From assembly GCA_036259835.1 (NCBI GenBank), contig DATABA010000019.1, positions 1 to 64,000 on the forward strand: a stretch of 64,000 nt of DNA, written 5' to 3'. Each line of letters starts with the position of its first letter. Within the stretch, counting starts at the first letter, position 1. The position numbers and the translations under genes are program-made. Origin of the DNA: JALYGK01 sp036259835. Its GTDB lineage: Bacteria; Actinomycetota; UBA4738. Shown piece after piece: positions 8,390 through 17,887 of this stretch. The notes under the pieces are model-generated. The model was not told the DNA's origin. It saw nothing but the letters and a program-made list of their open reading frames with translations, and made no database searches.

Positions 8390-9798
8390 GCGGTCGCACG
8401 CTTGGAGAGGTTGCCGCCGTGACCGGCGGCTCGGTGGACGCCGAGGCGGCGGCGATCGAATACGGAAGTGTCTCGATCGACAGTCGGAACACCCGTCCGG
8501 GGGATCTCTTCGTCGCGATCCGCGGTGAACGAAGCGACGGACACCGGTTCGTCCGCGAGACTCTGGATGCCGGCGCGGCCGGCGCCCTCGTTCAGAAAGG
8601 CGCACCGATCGACGGCCGGCCCGAGGACCGCCTGGTCGAGGTGGACGACACGCGAGCGGCGCTTCTCGAGCTCGCCAGAGCGGCGAGGTCGACGCTGCCG
8701 GCGGCCGTTGTGGGAATCACCGGTTCCACCGGAAAGACATGTACGAAGGACATGACGACGGCGGTGCTGAAACAGCGCTTCAAGGTCGTGGCGAGCCGGG
8801 CGTCGTTCAACAACGAGGTCGGTCTTCCCCTGACGATCCTCGAGGCCGGCGACGACACGGACGTGATCGTCTGCGAGATGGGGAGCCGGGGGCCGGGGCA
8901 CATCCGCCTCCTCTGTGACGTCGCCCGGCCACACGTTGGCGTGGTCACGAACGTGGGCGTGGCGCACATGGAACTGTTCGGATCGCCAGAGGTGCTTCGG
9001 GCGGCCAAGCGTGAGCTACCCGAAGCGCTGCCGCACGACGGTGCCGCGGTCCTCAACGCGGACGATCCGGTGGTCAAGGGGTACGCGTCTCACACGAACG
9101 CAAAGCCGGTCTTCTTCGGCCGGTCAGATGACGCCGAAGTCAGGGCTGAGCGCATCGAGCTGAGCCGCCAAACCGGGAAGGCAACGTTCCGGCTCGTAAC
9201 GCCTTCAGGATCGGCACCTGTCGCTCTTCCGGTCCCCGGCGAGCACATGGTGCCGAACGCGCTGGCCGCGGCGGCGGTCGGAGCGGTCCTGGGCGTGACG
9301 GCGGACGAGACGGCGAAGGGCCTCGCCGGCGCTCATGTGTCCGGGAGTCGAATGGACGTCTTCAAGACCCGGGACGGCATGACCGTCGTCGATGACTCGT
9401 ACAACGCCAACCCGACCTCCATGTCGGCGGCCCTCAGGGCCGCACGGTGGATGGCCGGCGACGGACGGTGCATTGCCGTCCTGGGAACCATGGCCGAGCT
9501 CGGGCCGATCTCGATGGAAGAACATGAACGAATCGGCGAGCTGCTGGTCCGGTTGGGGATCGACGACCTGGTAACCGTGGGGGAGGAGGCGCGTCTCATC
9601 GCGGCGGGGGCGGAACGGGAAGGTCTTGAGCCCCAGCACATCCAGGTGTGCGACGACGTGAGTCAAGCCCTCTGGGCGGTGAGGAGCCTTGCTCGTCCCG
9701 GCGACTTGGTGCTCGTCAAGGCGTCCCGCGCCGCCGGTCTGGAACGGCTGGCCGAGGCGCTTCGCTCGGATCAGGCCGCCGTGGAGTCGGCGCCGTGA
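8386..9798 (+). CDS. murF: UDP-MurNAc-tripeptide D-Ala-D-Ala ligase MurF
   Basis: 470 residues from the ATG in the ATGA overlap with murE. Adds D-Ala-D-Ala to complete the UDP-MurNAc-pentapeptide. The N-terminal substrate domain has SIDSRNTRPGDLFVAIRGE (30-48). The ATP loop GITGSTGKT is at 110-118 with K117. FNNEVGLPLT and the central NVGVAHMELFGS motif are characteristic of MurF, and DDSYNANPTSM lies in the C-terminal ligase domain. All expected motifs are present. The open frame runs further upstream, but that part is a shadow of murE. Confidence 0.96.
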   Translation: MSGRTLGEVAAVTGGSVDAEAAAIEYGSVSIDSRNTRPGDLFVAIRGERSDGHRFVRETLDAGAAGALVQKGAPIDGRPEDRLVEVDDTRAALLELARAARSTLPAAVVGITGSTGKTCTKDMTTAVLKQRFKVVASRASFNNEVGLPLTILEAGDDTDVIVCEMGSRGPGHIRLLCDVARPHVGVVTNVGVAHMELFGSPEVLRAAKRELPEALPHDGAAVLNADDPVVKGYASHTNAKPVFFGRSDDAEVRAERIELSRQTGKATFRLVTPSGSAPVALPVPGEHMVPNALAAAAVGAVLGVTADETAKGLAGAHVSGSRMDVFKTRDGMTVVDDSYNANPTSMSAALRAARWMAGDGRCIAVLGTMAELGPISMEEHERIGELLVRLGIDDLVTVGEEARLIAAGAEREGLEPQHIQVCDDVSQALWAVRSLARPGDLVLVKASRAAGLERLAEALRSDQAAVESAP

Positions 9799-10847
9799 CG
9801 GCGATCATGATCGCTGCCGGCGTGGGGCTTCTGGCGACGCTGCTCGGAACGCCTATCGCGATCAGGGTGTTTCGGTTGTGGGGGTGGGGGCAGCACATCC
9901 GTGAAGACGGGCCGCAGGGACATCTGGTCAAGACCGGGACGCCGACGATGGGCGGCGCGGTCATCATCGGGGCGATGTGCCTGGCATATCTCGCGGCGAG
10001 GGTTCGAACTCCGTTCACCACCGCTGGACTTGCCGTGTTGGGCGTCGCGGTCGGCCTCGGGATCGTCGGCAGCATCGACGACCTGATCAAGATTCGAAGG
10101 CAACGCTCGCTCGGCCTGAACAAGACGACGAAACTGCTCGGGCAGGCACTGGTCGCGGTGGGCTTCGCCTTCGTCGCGGTGAAGCTCTCCCATGTGGCCA
10201 CCGAGGTGTCGTTCATTCGTGCCGACACCGGGCTCCGGCTCCAGATCGCGTTTTACCTCTGGGTCTTTCTCATGGTGGCGGCGTCCGCCAACGGCGTGAA
10301 CCTCACGGACGGACTCGACGGGTTGGCCTCCGGCTCTGCAGCGCTCGTGTTCGCGGCGTACGTGATCATCTCGTTCTGGCAAGCGAGGCACTCCTGTTTC
10401 CTGGCCGCTCCGCCTGAGGCGTGCTACCCGATCCGCGTCCTACCGGCGTTGGACGTGGCAATCGTCGCCGCCGGAGCGCTCGGCGCGGTGGCCGGGTTCC
10501 TGTGGTGGAACGCCGCTCCCGCAAAGATCTTCATGGGCGATACCGGATCCCTGGCGCTCGGCGGCCTCATGGCCGCACTGGCCGTGATGACCGAAACCCA
10601 GCTCCTCCTCCTCATCCTGGGCGGCCTCTACGTGCTGGTGACGACCTCCGTCATCGTCCAGGTCGCGGCGTTCCGCCTGACGGGGCGCCGGGTGTTTCGG
10701 ATGGCTCCCATCCACCATCACTTCGAGCTCGTCGGATGGCCGGAGTTCACCGTGATCGTTCGGTTCTGGATCCTCGCGGGTCTTGCCGTCGCGTTCGGCC
10801 TGGGACTCTTCTACGCCGACTTCCTTGCCCGGGGAGGGACCGTATGA
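9795..10847 (+). CDS. mraY: Phospho-MurNAc-pentapeptide transferase MraY
   Basis: 350 residues from the GTG in the GTGA overlap with murF. Polytopic membrane enzyme that transfers phospho-MurNAc-pentapeptide to undecaprenyl phosphate, making lipid I. Visible family motifs: KTGTPTMGG, the DDLIK pair of aspartates, NLTDGLDGLASG, and FMGDTGSLALGG with the catalytic-region aspartate, then APIHHHFE near the C terminus. About ten hydrophobic segments. Length matches the family (320-360). Confidence 0.96.
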   Translation: MTAIMIAAGVGLLATLLGTPIAIRVFRLWGWGQHIREDGPQGHLVKTGTPTMGGAVIIGAMCLAYLAARVRTPFTTAGLAVLGVAVGLGIVGSIDDLIKIRRQRSLGLNKTTKLLGQALVAVGFAFVAVKLSHVATEVSFIRADTGLRLQIAFYLWVFLMVAASANGVNLTDGLDGLASGSAALVFAAYVIISFWQARHSCFLAAPPEACYPIRVLPALDVAIVAAGALGAVAGFLWWNAAPAKIFMGDTGSLALGGLMAALAVMTETQLLLLILGGLYVLVTTSVIVQVAAFRLTGRRVFRMAPIHHHFELVGWPEFTVIVRFWILAGLAVAFGLGLFYADFLARGGTV

Positions 10848-12292
10848 CGGGCGCGTTCGCTGGCTTGCGAGCCGTGGTGGCCGGGTTCGGCGTGAGCGGC
10901 CGCGCCGCTGCGTCGGTGCTGGCGGAGGAGGGCGCGTCGGTTCTGGTGACCGAGACGCGTTCGATGGAAGACCTGACGGCCCTCGCTTCCGACGATGCCA
11001 ACAGCGACGGTCCGCTCACCGTGCCACCCGGCGTGAATTTCGCCGGAGGGGGACACCGGCCGGAGCACCTGGACCGGGCGGACGTGCTGGTGGTGAGCCC
11101 GGGCATTCCCGAGCACGCGCCCGTCGTCCAGTGGGCACTGACCGGCGGAATCCCCGTGTGGAGCGAGCTCGAGATCGGTGCGCGTCTCTGCCGTGTCCCG
11201 TTCGTCGCCGTCACCGGGACCAACGGAAAGACCACAACTGTCGAATTGATCGCCTCGATGATGCGCGCTGCCGGCCTCGCCGCTCGGGCCTGCGGCAACG
11301 TGGGGTATCCCTTTTCCCTCGCCGCTCGAGAGTCTGCCGACGCGCTGGCGGTCGAGGCGTCATCATTCCAACTTCGGTTTCACGAGAGCCTCCATCCGCG
11401 AGTCTCCGTCCTGCTGAACCTTGCTCCCGATCATCTGGACTGGCATGGGTCGTTCACCGCTTACACGGAGGCGAAAGCCCGGATATTCGCGCTTCAATCC
11501 GAGCGAGACATCCACATCGGCAACCGTGACGACGCCCACTCGTCCCGAGTGTCGCGGAGGGCGCCCTGCGTCGTTCGGTGGTTCCGGTCGGGACCGCCGG
11601 AGCAGGGCGAGGTCGGAGTGATGGATGGGCGCCTGTTTGCTCGAATCGAATCGTCCGCCGCCGCGACGACAAACGGACATCCGCCGGCAGACGGCGTCGA
11701 TTTGGGAACAGCTCGCTCCCGCGCTCCCGCCTTCGTCGCCGACGCGGCCGCGGCGGCGGCAGCGGCTCTGGCGTTCGGCATCTCTCCAGAAGCGGTCCGG
11801 GATGCGATCGCGTCGTTCTCGCCCCTTCCGCATCGTGGCGCGGTGGTGGCGGAAGTCAATTCGGTGCGCTTCATCGATGACTCGAAGGCGACGAATCCGC
11901 ACGCAGCGCTCGCCGCGCTGGAGGGACTCGACCGCGTGGTGCTTATCGCCGGCGGCCTGGCAAAGGGAGTGGATCTCACGCCGCTCGCCCAGGCGGCGCC
12001 TCGTCTGGTTTCCGTTGTGGCGATCGGTGAGGCCGCTCAGGCGATCGCGGAGATCTTCCGGGACGCCGTCCCGGTCGACGTCGCTTCATCGTTGGAGGAG
12101 GCCGTGAAGATTGCCTTCGAACGCGCGCCACGCGACGGCCTGGTGGTCCTGGCGCCGGCCTGCGCCAGCCAGGACATGTTCCGCGATTACCGCGACCGCG
12201 GACGCCGCTTCGCCGCCGCCGCCGCTTCTGTGGCGCGCGGAGCGGTCTCCGCGGGAAGCTCGGCGCAAAGGAGGGACGGCCATGCCCGCTGA
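10844..12292 (+). CDS. murD: UDP-MurNAc-L-alanine:D-glutamate ligase MurD
   Basis: 482 residues from the ATG in the ATGA overlap with mraY. Adds D-Glu to UDP-MurNAc-L-Ala. Rossmann-like N terminus VVAGFGVSG (11-19); VVSPGIP at 83-89; ATP loop VTGTNGKT at 123-130 (K129); EASSFQL and LAPDHLDWHGS in the central domain; FIDDSKATNPHA in the C-terminal domain. All Mur-ligase motifs are intact. It ends 11 nt inside ftsW. Confidence 0.95.
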   Translation: MTGAFAGLRAVVAGFGVSGRAAASVLAEEGASVLVTETRSMEDLTALASDDANSDGPLTVPPGVNFAGGGHRPEHLDRADVLVVSPGIPEHAPVVQWALTGGIPVWSELEIGARLCRVPFVAVTGTNGKTTTVELIASMMRAAGLAARACGNVGYPFSLAARESADALAVEASSFQLRFHESLHPRVSVLLNLAPDHLDWHGSFTAYTEAKARIFALQSERDIHIGNRDDAHSSRVSRRAPCVVRWFRSGPPEQGEVGVMDGRLFARIESSAAATTNGHPPADGVDLGTARSRAPAFVADAAAAAAAALAFGISPEAVRDAIASFSPLPHRGAVVAEVNSVRFIDDSKATNPHAALAALEGLDRVVLIAGGLAKGVDLTPLAQAAPRLVSVVAIGEAAQAIAEIFRDAVPVDVASSLEEAVKIAFERAPRDGLVVLAPACASQDMFRDYRDRGRRFAAAAASVARGAVSAGSSAQRRDGHAR

Positions 12293-13493
12293 AAGCGCCG
12301 CCACGCTCCCTCGCCTTCGCGTCGTGCGTCCCGACGAGGTTCCTCCCGCGGTCGCGAGGGCCAGAGCCGAACGGAGTCAGCGCCGGGTTCTGGGAGCGCT
12401 GGCCGTTTCGGCGTCGGCACTCACGCTGATCGGACTGGTCATGGTGTTGTCGGCGAGCTCGGTCTCTTCCTTCGCCGAATACGGTTCGAGCTTCCTGTTC
12501 TTCAAGCGCCAGCTGTTCTACGCGGGAATCGGCGCCGTCGTGGCCATCCTGGTTGCCAGGATTCGCTACCACGTGTGGCAGAAGCTTTCGTTGCTGCTGC
12601 TCCTGGTGGTCGTGGTGCTGCTCCTCATGGTCCTTCATCCGTCATTGGGAGTGGTGGCGGGAGGGGCGGCGCGCTGGCTGTCGGTCGGGCCGGTGTCCTT
12701 GCAGCCGTCGGAGGCCGCGAAGCTGGCAGTGATTGCCGTCACCGCCGCCCTCCTGGCTCGCCACCTCCACCACGTCCACGAGCCGATTCGCTGGGTGATG
12801 CCGCTCGTCCTCATCGTCGGAGCGGTGACCGCGCTCATCCTCTTGCAGCCCGACCTGGGGACCGCGGTCGTGATCGGAGGATCGGTGTTCATCCTCCTTT
12901 TTGTCGCCGGCGTGCGGCTGTGGCAGCTCGGCGTGGTCGCGGTGCTGAGCGGACTGATCGGTACGGCCCTGATCCTGGGCGAGGGATACCGGCGGACCCG
13001 CCTTCTCTCGTTCTTCCGTCCGTGGGCGGACCCCCAGAACACGGGATATCAGATCGTCCAGTCGCTGATCGCGCTGGGGTCGGGGCAGCTGGTCGGCGTC
13101 GGGCTCGGCGCGAGCCGTCAGAAGTGGTTGTACGTCCCGAACGCGCACACTGACTTCATCTTCTCCATTCTGGGAGAAGAGCTGGGACTGGTCGGCGAGG
13201 TGGTGGTCCTCGCGCTGTTCGGAGCCTTCCTGTACTGCGGTATCCGGATCGCGCTCCGCGCTCGCGATGCATTCGGCCGGCTCCTCGCCGCCGGGATCAC
13301 CGGTTGGCTCGGCCTTCAGACGCTCATCAACCTCGGCGCGGTAACGGGCGTGCTTCCCATCACCGGCGTTCCGCTTCCGTTTCTCTCGTTCGGCGGTTCC
13401 GCGCTCGTGGTTTCGCTCGCCGCGACGGGCCTGTTGTTCTCCATCGGCCGGGCGAGCCTCGTGCGAACAAAACGCAGACCGAAGCGGCCATGA
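12282..13493 (+). CDS. ftsW: Septal peptidoglycan glycosyltransferase FtsW (SEDS family)
   Basis: 403 residues from ATG 12282, which has an ideal Shine-Dalgarno (AAAGGAGGG, 6-nt spacing) inside the end of murD. About ten transmembrane helices. SEDS signatures include LQPSEAAKLA, LQPDLGTAVV (with the catalytic-site Asp), GYQIVQSLIALGSG, and HTDFIFSILGEELG, then GVPLPFLSFGGSAL near the end. It polymerises lipid II at the septum together with FtsI. Position between murD and murG marks it as FtsW and not RodA. Confidence 0.95.
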   Translation: MPAESAATLPRLRVVRPDEVPPAVARARAERSQRRVLGALAVSASALTLIGLVMVLSASSVSSFAEYGSSFLFFKRQLFYAGIGAVVAILVARIRYHVWQKLSLLLLLVVVVLLLMVLHPSLGVVAGGAARWLSVGPVSLQPSEAAKLAVIAVTAALLARHLHHVHEPIRWVMPLVLIVGAVTALILLQPDLGTAVVIGGSVFILLFVAGVRLWQLGVVAVLSGLIGTALILGEGYRRTRLLSFFRPWADPQNTGYQIVQSLIALGSGQLVGVGLGASRQKWLYVPNAHTDFIFSILGEELGLVGEVVVLALFGAFLYCGIRIALRARDAFGRLLAAGITGWLGLQTLINLGAVTGVLPITGVPLPFLSFGGSALVVSLAATGLLFSIGRASLVRTKRRPKRP

Positions 13494-14611
13494 ACGTTGT
13501 GATCGCCGCGGGAGGAACGGCGGGACACATCTTTCCGGGTCTCGCCCTCGCGCGGGCTCTGCAGGACCGAGGGGACGAGGTGACGTTCGTCGGAACCGAA
13601 GAACGTCTGGAAGCGAAGCTGATCCCGGCTGCGGGGTTCCCGTTCCAGCCGGTTCCGGCGGCGCCGTTTCGTCGCGCCGTTTCGCTCTCGGCTCTTCGGA
13701 TCCCGTCAGTCGTTCTCCAAGCAGCAAGGACGTGCCGTCCCATCGTTCGAACCGCTGACGTGGTGGTCGGAATGGGTGGCTACGTGAGCGTCCCGACAGT
13801 GCTCGCCGCGCGGCGCGAACGACGGCCGATCCTGCTTCACGAACAGAATGCGGTTCCCGGGTTGGCGAATCGCCTGCTCGCGTGGTCGGCGGACGCGGTT
13901 GCCCTTTCGTTCCCCGAGGCCTCCAGGTTCTTCAGGAAGCGCATCCGCTCGTCGGTGACCGGCAACCCGGTGCGGGACGAGATCGCTCGGGTGCCCGAAG
14001 ACCGTGCGCTTCTGGCCAAGGAAGCCCGGGAGGAGTTCGGACTGGACGAGAGCAGAAAGACCATCCTCGTCTTCGGTGGAAGCCAGGGAGCTCTTCACGT
14101 TGGGCGCGCCGCCGCCGGAGCCTGCCGCGTCCTGGCACACCGGCGAGACCTCCAGGTGGTGCTGGTGACCGGCCCGGCACACTTCGATTCGGTGCGTCGC
14201 GCCATACGTGGGGATGGCGACGGAATCGCCGTCAGAGTCTTCGAGTTCGTCGAGCGGATGGAGCTGGCGTATGCCGTTGCCGACGTTGCGGTGGCGCGCG
14301 CAGGCGCCACCACGGTGGCGGAGCTGGCGGTGTGCGGAATTCCCGCTCTCCTCATCCCGTATCCGTATGCGACCGGTGGGCATCAGGAGGCGAACGCGCG
14401 CGCTCTGCAACGCTCCGGCGGAGCAAGCGTGCTGCTGGACCAGCAACTCTCCGCCGCGACGCTCGCCCAGAGAATCGAGAGTCTGGTCGACCACGACGAG
14501 AGGCTCGAGGCGATGCGAACCGCGTTGCGATCGTTCGGCCGCCCGGACGCCGCGGTTCGCCTGGCCGATCTGGCCAGGGCGACGGCAGAACGGAAGGGAG
14601 CGGCCGCGTGA
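13490..14611 (+). CDS. murG: Lipid II synthase MurG (GlcNAc transferase)
   Basis: 373 residues from the ATG in the ATGA overlap with ftsW. A GT28 enzyme on the inner face of the membrane that adds GlcNAc to lipid I. N-terminal glycine loop GGTAGHIFPGLA (8-19); GMGGYVSVPTVLAA; LHEQNAVPG; C-terminal UDP-GlcNAc site VFGGSQGA and ARAGATTVAELAVCGIPALLIPYP region. Full length with every motif present. Overlaps murC by GTGA. Confidence 0.96.
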   Translation: MNVVIAAGGTAGHIFPGLALARALQDRGDEVTFVGTEERLEAKLIPAAGFPFQPVPAAPFRRAVSLSALRIPSVVLQAARTCRPIVRTADVVVGMGGYVSVPTVLAARRERRPILLHEQNAVPGLANRLLAWSADAVALSFPEASRFFRKRIRSSVTGNPVRDEIARVPEDRALLAKEAREEFGLDESRKTILVFGGSQGALHVGRAAAGACRVLAHRRDLQVVLVTGPAHFDSVRRAIRGDGDGIAVRVFEFVERMELAYAVADVAVARAGATTVAELAVCGIPALLIPYPYATGGHQEANARALQRSGGASVLLDQQLSAATLAQRIESLVDHDERLEAMRTALRSFGRPDAAVRLADLARATAERKGAAA

Positions 14612-16059
14612 GCCGGGATTCGGCTCGCCGCGAACCGTCCGACGGGCGGACGCCACCCGACCGGATCAGCGCGATCACCGCGCTTGACCTTCCCGACATC
14701 ACCGGATGGCGGAGCGCTCACCTCATTGGAATCGGCGGCGCGGGGATGAGTGGCATAGCCCGACTTCTCGTGGCTCGGGGAGTGGTCGTGACCGGGTCCG
14801 ACCTCAAGGATTCGCGGACCCTCGAAGGACTTCGTTCGAACACCGAAATCTTCGTGGGGCACCGGGCCGAACAAGTGGGCAACCCTGACGCCGTCGTCGT
14901 TTCGACCGCGATCCCGCCGGACAACCCCGAGCTCCAGGAGGCACGCAGGCGGGGAATCCCCGTGGTAAGCAGGGCTCAGGTCCTCGCGGCGCTGACGCGG
15001 GGACACAGAACGGTAGCCGTGGCGGGCACGCACGGGAAGACCACCACGACCTCGATGATCACGGTGATGCTGTCGGGCATCGGAAGCGATCCGACATTCG
15101 TGGTCGGCGGCGATCTGAACGAGATCGGGTCGGGTGCGGGGATCGGGTCGGGCGACATTTTCGTGGCCGAAGCAGACGAGAGCGACGGCTCGTTTCTGCT
15201 CCTGCATCCGGATATCGCCCTCATCACGAACATCGAGGAGGATCACCTCGATTTCTACGCCGGGCGGGAGGAGATCGAGCAAGCCTTCACCGCATTCGCG
15301 AAACAGGCCACGACCGTCGTCGCCTGGTGGGACGATCCCGGCGTTCGGAGAGCGCTCCAGGGCGCATCAAACGTCATTCGTGAGGGTTCGGCTCCTGAGT
15401 ACGACGTGGTGGTGTCGTCGTGGGAGCCGCGTGCAACGGGCTCCCGTGCCCGCGTGGACGTGCTCGGGACCCCGGTCGACGTGGAGCTGGCAGTTCCCGG
15501 AGAGCACAACGTCCGGCACGCAGCCGAAGCGCTCGCTGTGGCGGCACTCCTCGGTCTTCCACTCGATCGCGCTGCCCATGCTCTCGGTTCGTTCACGGGC
15601 GTTCGCCGGCGATTCGACCTTCGAGGTGAGGCCGGCGGGGTCCGGTTCGTGGACGACTACGCGCATCACCCGAGCGAGGTCAAGGTGGTCCTCGAGACGG
15701 CACGTATGGGGAACCCTGGCCGGATCGTCGCGGTGTTTCAACCTCATCGGTACACGCGGACCGCCTCGATGTGGCGGGAGCTGGGGGAGAGCATGGCCGG
15801 GGCCGACGTGGCGGTGATCACCGACGTGTACGCGGCCGGTGAGCCGCCCATCCCCGGTATCACCGGGAAGCTGCTGGTCGAAGCGCTCGTCGAGGTCGCT
15901 CCGGGAAAGCGGGTGATTTACCTGCCCCGTCGCTCGGACGTCGCGTGGCTCCTTGCACGGGAAGTACGCCAGGGAGACCTCGTCATGACCATGGGAGCCG
16001 GCGACATCACGATGGCGGGAGAGGAAACCCTCGAACGGCTCCGGGAGACGGCGTCATGA
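14608..16059 (+). CDS. murC: UDP-MurNAc:L-alanine ligase MurC
   Basis: 483 residues from the GTG in the GTGA overlap with murG. Adds the first residue of the stem peptide. Nucleotide fold GIGGAGMSG (41-49); VVVSTAIP near 96-103; ATP loop VAGTHGKTTTT around 138-148 (K144); EADESDGSF; TNIEEDHLDFY; FQPHRYTRT in the C-terminal domain; and DDYAHHPSEV. All expected. About 30 residues precede the nucleotide fold, slightly longer than usual. Overlaps murB by ATGA. Confidence 0.96.
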   Translation: MSRDSARREPSDGRTPPDRISAITALDLPDITGWRSAHLIGIGGAGMSGIARLLVARGVVVTGSDLKDSRTLEGLRSNTEIFVGHRAEQVGNPDAVVVSTAIPPDNPELQEARRRGIPVVSRAQVLAALTRGHRTVAVAGTHGKTTTTSMITVMLSGIGSDPTFVVGGDLNEIGSGAGIGSGDIFVAEADESDGSFLLLHPDIALITNIEEDHLDFYAGREEIEQAFTAFAKQATTVVAWWDDPGVRRALQGASNVIREGSAPEYDVVVSSWEPRATGSRARVDVLGTPVDVELAVPGEHNVRHAAEALAVAALLGLPLDRAAHALGSFTGVRRRFDLRGEAGGVRFVDDYAHHPSEVKVVLETARMGNPGRIVAVFQPHRYTRTASMWRELGESMAGADVAVITDVYAAGEPPIPGITGKLLVEALVEVAPGKRVIYLPRRSDVAWLLAREVRQGDLVMTMGAGDITMAGEETLERLRETAS

Positions 16060-17003
16060 CCACGATGGGAGCCGGGGATGCCCTTCGCGAGGCCGAGGCG
16101 ATGCTACGCGCGGCGTGCGGCCCACGACTTCGGACGTCTTTTCCGCTCGCGCCCCTCACCACGTTTCGCATCGGCGGCGCCGCAGCGCTGTACCTGGAAG
16201 CCGAAAGCGATTCGGACCTCCTGGCCGCCGCGCTTGCCGTTCAGGCTACCGGCGTGCCCTGGACGATCATCGGCAAGGGGTCGAACATCCTCGTATCGGA
16301 CCTTGGGTTCGACGGTCTGGTTATCCGGCTTGGTCGCGGTTACCGGTGGACCGCACGCGACGGGGTCCGCCTACACGCGGGCGGGGCGATGCCCCTCCCG
16401 GCTCTCTCGGGGGTCGCCCTGGCTCATGGGTTGGCCGGTCTCGAGTTCGGCGTGGCCATCCCGGCATCGCTGGGCGGTGCGGTGCGCATGAACGCTGGAG
16501 CGCACGGCCGGTCCATGGAGGAAGTACTGGAGGCCATCGACATCTACTCGATTTCTTCAAACGCGCGCTCTCGCGTGCCGGTGGGCGAGGCGCAATTCAG
16601 CTACCGGCGGTCCTCGCTTCCCGAAGGGAGCGTCGTCGTGGGGGCTTCGGTCGTCCTGCGGCCCGGCGACCGGCAAGAGATTCGGCGCGGCATGGATGAC
16701 GCGAGGAACTGGCGGCGAGCCACCCAGCCGCTCGCCGAGCCGAACTGCGGGAGCGTCTTCAAGAACCCACCCGGCGACCATGCGGCTCGGCTCGTTGAGG
16801 CGATCGGCGCGAAGGGCCTCTCAGTCGGGAACGCGTCGGTCTCAACGAAGCACGCCAACTTCATCGTGGCGAAACCCGGCGCTCGGGCAGGCGATGTCCG
16901 CGACCTGATCTCGCTGCTTCAGCAAAGGATCGAGGACCAGTTCGGCATCCGTCTGGAACCGGAGGTGCAACTTGTCGGTGACTTCGAGCGACAACGTCTC
17001 TAG
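16056..17003 (+). CDS. murB: UDP-N-acetylenolpyruvoylglucosamine reductase MurB
   Basis: 315 residues. FAD enzyme that reduces enolpyruvyl-UDP-GlcNAc to UDP-MurNAc with NADPH. FAD-binding segments TFRIGGAA (36-43) and GKGSNILVSD (73-82); SLGGAVRMNAGAHG in the central part; GSVFKNP with the proton-donor Ser; STKHANFIV near the C terminus. The compact spacing fits the type II form found in Gram-positive lineages. Starts at ATG in the ATGA overlap with murC and overlaps ftsQ by 32 nt. Confidence 0.95.
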   Translation: MTTMGAGDALREAEAMLRAACGPRLRTSFPLAPLTTFRIGGAAALYLEAESDSDLLAAALAVQATGVPWTIIGKGSNILVSDLGFDGLVIRLGRGYRWTARDGVRLHAGGAMPLPALSGVALAHGLAGLEFGVAIPASLGGAVRMNAGAHGRSMEEVLEAIDIYSISSNARSRVPVGEAQFSYRRSSLPEGSVVVGASVVLRPGDRQEIRRGMDDARNWRRATQPLAEPNCGSVFKNPPGDHAARLVEAIGAKGLSVGNASVSTKHANFIVAKPGARAGDVRDLISLLQQRIEDQFGIRLEPEVQLVGDFERQRL

Positions 17004-17757
17004 CCGTATCCGCGTGGTCTCCGAGCATTGGCTCCGCGGTATCGCGACTCGAGTGGCCGCTGCCACGTGGCCGGCCGCACTGGCAGGATTGGCGGTGTTG
17101 GGTGCCGCCACCTGGTGGGTGACCAATTCCGCGATCTTCAACCTTCACACGCTGGAAATCCGGGGGAACGTTCACCTCACCAAAGCGCAGATTGCCAGGG
17201 TCGGAAACCTCACGGGCGAGGTCAACGTCCTTTGGACCCTCCCCGGGACGATCGAGCGCCGGCTTGAAAGGCATCCCAGGATCAGCGAAGCCCGCGTCTC
17301 GAGAACGCTGCCTTCAACGCTGACCGTCGTCATCAAGGAGCGCCGTCCCGTAGCCGTGCTGCCCGACTCGGGCGCGCTCGTGGGCCCGGACGGGAAAGTG
17401 CTCGGCAAGAAGAAACAGACCGGGACACTGCCGGCCATCTCCGCCACGCCGGCCACCGGAGGAGCGAAAACCATCCTCGCCCAGACTGGACTGGCGGTCG
17501 CGCGCGCCATGCCGCAGAGGCTTCGGCGGTTGGTCAAGGACATCACTGTGGAAGACTCGGGCCGGATCGAGCTGCGACTTCGGGACGGCACCGTCGTCGC
17601 GTACGGCGATCGCGCCCTGATGTCCGTAAAGGCCGCGGTTCTCGAGTCGGTCATTGATTGGTCGATGCGGACGGGCACCAAAACGAAGAGCATCGACGTC
17701 TCGGTTCCGACCGCCCCCACGCTGATTCCCGCCGTCCGAATCGCATCGACCGCTTGA
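16972..17757 (+). CDS. ftsQ: Cell division protein FtsQ/DivIB
   Basis: 261 residues: short cytoplasmic tail, one transmembrane helix (about 35-52), a POTRA domain (about 55-125, beginning IFNLHTLEIRGNVHLT) and the FtsQ beta domain. Links FtsL/DivIC to the FtsWI synthase in the divisome. Start is TTG 16972 with GGAGGTG 4 nt upstream; GTG 16978 is an alternative two codons later with better spacing. It begins inside the end of murB. The Arg-Thr-Leu-Pro-Ser-Thr-Leu segment at the POTRA end is typical. Confidence 0.9.
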   Translation: MSVTSSDNVSSRIRVVSEHWLRGIATRVAAATWPAALAGLAVLGAATWWVTNSAIFNLHTLEIRGNVHLTKAQIARVGNLTGEVNVLWTLPGTIERRLERHPRISEARVSRTLPSTLTVVIKERRPVAVLPDSGALVGPDGKVLGKKKQTGTLPAISATPATGGAKTILAQTGLAVARAMPQRLRRLVKDITVEDSGRIELRLRDGTVVAYGDRALMSVKAAVLESVIDWSMRTGTKTKSIDVSVPTAPTLIPAVRIASTA

Positions 17758-17802
17758 CCGCTCCGGAATCGGTGTTGTAACGTCCTCAGCTTGCCGATGA
17801 GG

Positions 17803-17831
17803 TTTACATAATATGGACCTTTACTTAACGG
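17803..17831 (+). promoter_or_regulatory. Possible ftsZ promoter region
   Basis: The 130-nt ftsQ-ftsZ spacer has the most A+T-rich stretch of the cluster. TTTACA (17803-17808) resembles a -35, with TAACGG (17826-17831) 17 bp later as a weak -10. CATAAT (17807-17812) is an alternative -10 without a good -35. ftsZ commonly has its own promoter here in actinobacteria. Which element is used cannot be decided from sequence. Confidence 0.35.
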
Positions 17832-17887
17832 TTAGTGAGGGCAGCGAAGGGGCCTCGTTCGCACGCAGAGGCGACAGGAGAGGAAGG

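Noticed and set aside
7040..8605. 521-residue minus-strand ORF opposite murE and murF
   Set aside because: Antisense shadow of murE and murF; the Arg-rich composition is typical of such frames.
17813..17887. 25-residue N-terminal extension of FtsZ
   Set aside because: The extra residues do not resemble any FtsZ, whereas ATG 17888 has a strong ribosome site and the conserved start.
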